7,554 nucleotides of DNA from an uncultured Chlorobiales bacterium (GTDB lineage Bacteria; Bacteroidota; Chlorobiia; Chlorobiales; Thermochlorobacteraceae), in the NCBI GenBank assembly GCA_937959145.1, contig CALGMC010000003.1, positions 1 to 7,554 on the forward strand, in the 5' to 3' direction. The notes beneath the pieces are model-generated. The model did no database searches and had not been told where the DNA came from. It saw nothing but the letters and a program-made list of their open reading frames with translations. Below are positions 5,765 through 7,554 of the stretch, piece by piece. A program made the translations under genes and the position numbers. Each line of letters starts with the position of its first letter. Positions within the stretch are counted from its first letter, which is position 1.

Positions 5765-6979
5765 ATGACCGCCGTCCACGACGCTGAACAAATTTTACTC
5801 GCGCACTTAGGCAACTTTGGCGAAACAACCGTGCCGCTCGCTGATGCACTCGGACACATTCTGGCTGAACCGCTGATTGCCGATAGAGATTTTCCGCCCT
5901 TCAACCGTGTGGCGATGGACGGCTTTGCGGTTTCCTTTGACGCCGTGCAAGCAGGACAAACACGCTTTGAAGTTGCCTATACTCAATTTGCAGGCGCGCC
6001 TGAAAGCACCTTGCCGAATCCCTCGCTCGCTGTTGAAGTCATGACGGGCGCAGTGTTGCCCAAAGGCGCAACAGCAGTTGTGCGCATTGAAGATGTGGCA
6101 ATTCAAACCAACGGCAGTAAAAAAATCATCGACATTAAAGCCATGCCTGAAGCAGAGTGGCAACATATTCACCTGCAAGGCTACGACCGCAAGCAAGGCG
6201 GCTGTCTCGTCAAACAAGGTGTGCGGCTTACGCCTGCGGAAATCGCGGTCGCCGCCAGCATCGGCAAATCCACATTGCGCGTTTATCATCGTCCGAAAAT
6301 TGCCGTGGTTTCAACGGGCAACGAACTCGTGCCGATTGACCAAACACCGCTCTCGCACCAAATTCGCCAAAGCAACGCCTATACGCTTCAAGCGTTTTTG
6401 GCTGAAATGAACATCGCATCAGACCGCTTCCACATGCTCGACGACCGCAACGAAATGGAATCGCTTTTAGCGCGGCTGTTGAATGATTATGATGTGATTC
6501 TCACAACGGGAAGCGTTTCGGCAGGAAGCGTTGATATGTTGCCGTCTGTTCTTGCCCATCTTTCGGTGCGCCAACTGATTCACAAAATTGAACAACGCCC
6601 CGGAAAGCCTATGTGGTTTGGGCGAAAGGGATTGAAGTTTGTTTTCGCGCTTCCGGGAAACCCGGTCTCGATTGTGGTTTGCTTTCTCAAATATGTGCGC
6701 TCGTGGCTGTTGCGCTCAATGGGCGTTGAGCCTGAAATGCAACTTTACGCCTCGTTAGAAAGCGATATTATTTTCAAACCAAAACTCACTTACTTCTTGC
6801 CCGTCAAACTCTCCTCCAAACGCAACGGCTCGCTCGAAGCCCAACCCCTCAAAGGACACGGCTCCGGCGACTTTGCCAATCTGGTCCTGTGCGACGGCTT
6901 CCTCGAACTGCCTCCCGAAAAATCCATCTTCTACTCCGACGAACCCTACCCCGTCCTGCTCTATCGCACCCTGCGCTAA
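5765..6979 (+). CDS. moeA: Molybdopterin molybdenumtransferase MoeA
   Basis: The 404-residue protein inserts molybdate into adenylylated molybdopterin, the last step of molybdenum cofactor synthesis in the cytoplasm. Conserved segments occur in order: FPPFNRVAMDGFAV (43-56), VMTGAVLPKGA (92-102), VVSTGNEL (181-188), the MoeA/Mog core with TTGSVSAGSVDMLP (247-260), PGKPMWFG (279-286), FALPGNPVS (294-302), and the C-terminal domain with KGHGSGDFANL (363-373). Length agrees with the family (about 400-410). The core loop is usually TGGVSxGxxD; here the second glycine is serine, while the aspartate (Asp257) is kept. I chose ATG 5765; the frame is open back to a TTG at 5708, but that start would add a 19-residue tail and overlap the upstream gene. 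The pairing with a molybdoenzyme gene 29 bases upstream fits a cofactor-plus-enzyme operon. Its stop overlaps the convergent restriction gene by four bases. Confidence 0.94.
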   Translation: MTAVHDAEQILLAHLGNFGETTVPLADALGHILAEPLIADRDFPPFNRVAMDGFAVSFDAVQAGQTRFEVAYTQFAGAPESTLPNPSLAVEVMTGAVLPKGATAVVRIEDVAIQTNGSKKIIDIKAMPEAEWQHIHLQGYDRKQGGCLVKQGVRLTPAEIAVAASIGKSTLRVYHRPKIAVVSTGNELVPIDQTPLSHQIRQSNAYTLQAFLAEMNIASDRFHMLDDRNEMESLLARLLNDYDVILTTGSVSAGSVDMLPSVLAHLSVRQLIHKIEQRPGKPMWFGRKGLKFVFALPGNPVSIVVCFLKYVRSWLLRSMGVEPEMQLYASLESDIIFKPKLTYFLPVKLSSKRNGSLEAQPLKGHGSGDFANLVLCDGFLELPPEKSIFYSDEPYPVLLYRTLR

Positions 6980-6991
6980 TCCGACGAACCC
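6931..6991 (+). repeat. 16-bp direct repeat, 45 bp apart, at the moeA stop
   Basis: CTACTCCGACGAACCC (6931-6946) and CTAATCCGACGAACCC (6976-6991) differ at one base. The spacing is 45 bp, exactly 15 codons in the moeA frame, so the first copy encodes Tyr-Ser-Asp-Glu-Pro and the second reads stop-Ser-Asp-Glu-Pro. The second copy also encodes, on the other strand, the last residues of the restriction-modification protein. Confidence 0.65.
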
Positions 6992-7554
6992 GACAAACCA
7001 CCAAGCGACGATTGCCCTTCGACAATCCCTATCTCCTCCGCTGTTAAATCATAAAGTTTATACACTAACTCATCTATCTCATGCTCCCATTGGCTGGTGT
7101 CGGCTTGTGCATCTTTTCGCTTCGCTTCTAATATCTTATCCACCAACTCCTCTATGCGACTTACAAGGTGATGGTTCTCGGGAGTGATGGGGGGAAGCGG
7201 CATAATTTCAACATATTGATTTGATAACCTAAAACCAGTAAAGCCGTATTGATGAACTATCATATTCACGTATTTGTATATCAATTTTGAATTCAGCAAA
7301 GACATGATAAGTTTCAGATTCTCACCTTTGAAAAAAGCCATGCTATCAAGTACGAGCATACCAGGTTCCACTAAACAAAAAGTAGGTTCTTGCGTAATTC
7401 TTTGCCAAACTACCTTCTCCTTCTCAAACTCGGGGTAGTAGGCTATTTGGTCTTGCGTTTCAAACCATTTGTTGCCTGTTTTTTTGCGAGCATCAAAGCC
7501 AAGTTCAGGATATTTTTTGCCAGATTGTTCCAGTTGTCGGATATCAAAATTATC
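6976..7554 (-). CDS. C-terminal part of a type IIG / Eco57I-like restriction-modification enzyme (partial, 5' end beyond the window)
   Basis: The frame is open from the right edge, giving 192 residues and a TAG stop at 6976-6978. Any start inside the window (for example GTG at 7371) would be internal. Near the visible beginning, KWFETQDQIAYYPEFEKEKV then VWQRI match the part before the DNA-recognition region of Eco57I/TaqI-type single-chain methyltransferase-endonucleases. SMAFFKGENLKLIMSLLNSK, GFTGFRLSNQYVEIMPLPP and the C-terminal helices (LVSRIEELVDKILEAKRKD, YKLYDLTAEEIGIVEG) match the TaqI-like C-terminal specificity domain. Such enzymes methylate and cut foreign DNA using one polypeptide; the specificity domain reads the target site. 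The catalytic parts lie outside the window. A type I HsdS-like subunit is the main alternative. The last residues (GGLSGSSD) are low in complexity and coincide with a direct repeat also present in moeA. Confidence 0.87.
   Translation of the reverse strand, partial: DNFDIRQLEQSGKKYPELGFDARKKTGNKWFETQDQIAYYPEFEKEKVVWQRITQEPTFCLVEPGMLVLDSMAFFKGENLKLIMSLLNSKLIYKYVNMIVHQYGFTGFRLSNQYVEIMPLPPITPENHHLVSRIEELVDKILEAKRKDAQADTSQWEHEIDELVYKLYDLTAEEIGIVEGQSSLGGLSGSSD

Noticed and set aside
5807..6289. 160-residue minus-strand frame in moeA
   Set aside because: It is antisense to conserved MoeA motifs, with no recognisable domain.
6873..7187. 104-residue plus-strand frame across the moeA end
   Set aside because: It is an out-of-frame shadow, with proline-, asparagine- and threonine-rich nonsense composition, spanning two well-supported genes.
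6976..7371. Complete 131-residue gene starting at GTG 7371
   Set aside because: The same frame continues open to the right edge with recognisable YYPEFEKEK-type restriction-enzyme sequence, so this is only the end of a larger gene.

Overview
The window reads as a chromosomal segment of a bacterium in the Bacteroidota/Chlorobiota sphere. The best pointer is the 807-residue secreted protein on the minus strand, which ends in a type A sorting domain of the type IX secretion system (motif YPNPFNP, ending in a KKMMLVK-like tail). That system is confined to this group, and the YPNPFNPTT variant is common in Chlorobi/Ignavibacteria/Kapabacteria-type lineages. The genus cannot be fixed from the sequence alone.

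Layout, left to right. (1) 1-568, minus: a partial membrane-anchored thioredoxin-fold protein of the RedB type, running off the left edge. It is not an ordinary start-to-stop ORF inside the window and is easily missed. (2) 701-768: a long imperfect inverted repeat between the first two genes. (3) 791-3214, minus: a leucine-rich-repeat surface protein with signal peptide and type IX sorting domain. (4) 3331-3370: a strong intrinsic terminator. (5) 3381-3506, minus: a 41-residue one-helix membrane protein, directly behind and apparently co-transcribed with (6) 3524-4945, minus: an OFA-family major facilitator transporter. (7) 4946-5123: a divergent control region with an inverted repeat. (8) 5124-5735, plus: a sulfite-oxidase-like molybdenum enzyme. 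(9) 5765-6979, plus: MoeA, the molybdenum insertase of cofactor synthesis. (10) 6976-7554, minus: the C-terminal part of a type IIG/Eco57I-like restriction-modification enzyme, converging on moeA and overlapping its stop codon by four bases.

How the parts fit: the molybdoenzyme and moeA form a plus-strand pair in which the second product makes the cofactor the first needs. The transporter and its tiny partner form a minus-strand operon divergent from that pair, with strong Shine-Dalgarno sites and a clean terminator. The shared 178-bp control region suggests, but does not prove, joint regulation of anion or organic-acid transport and molybdoenzyme function. The LRR protein and the RedB-like protein look like separate envelope functions. 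The restriction gene marks the likely start of an accessory region at the right edge. No tRNA, rRNA, CRISPR array or complete insertion sequence was seen.
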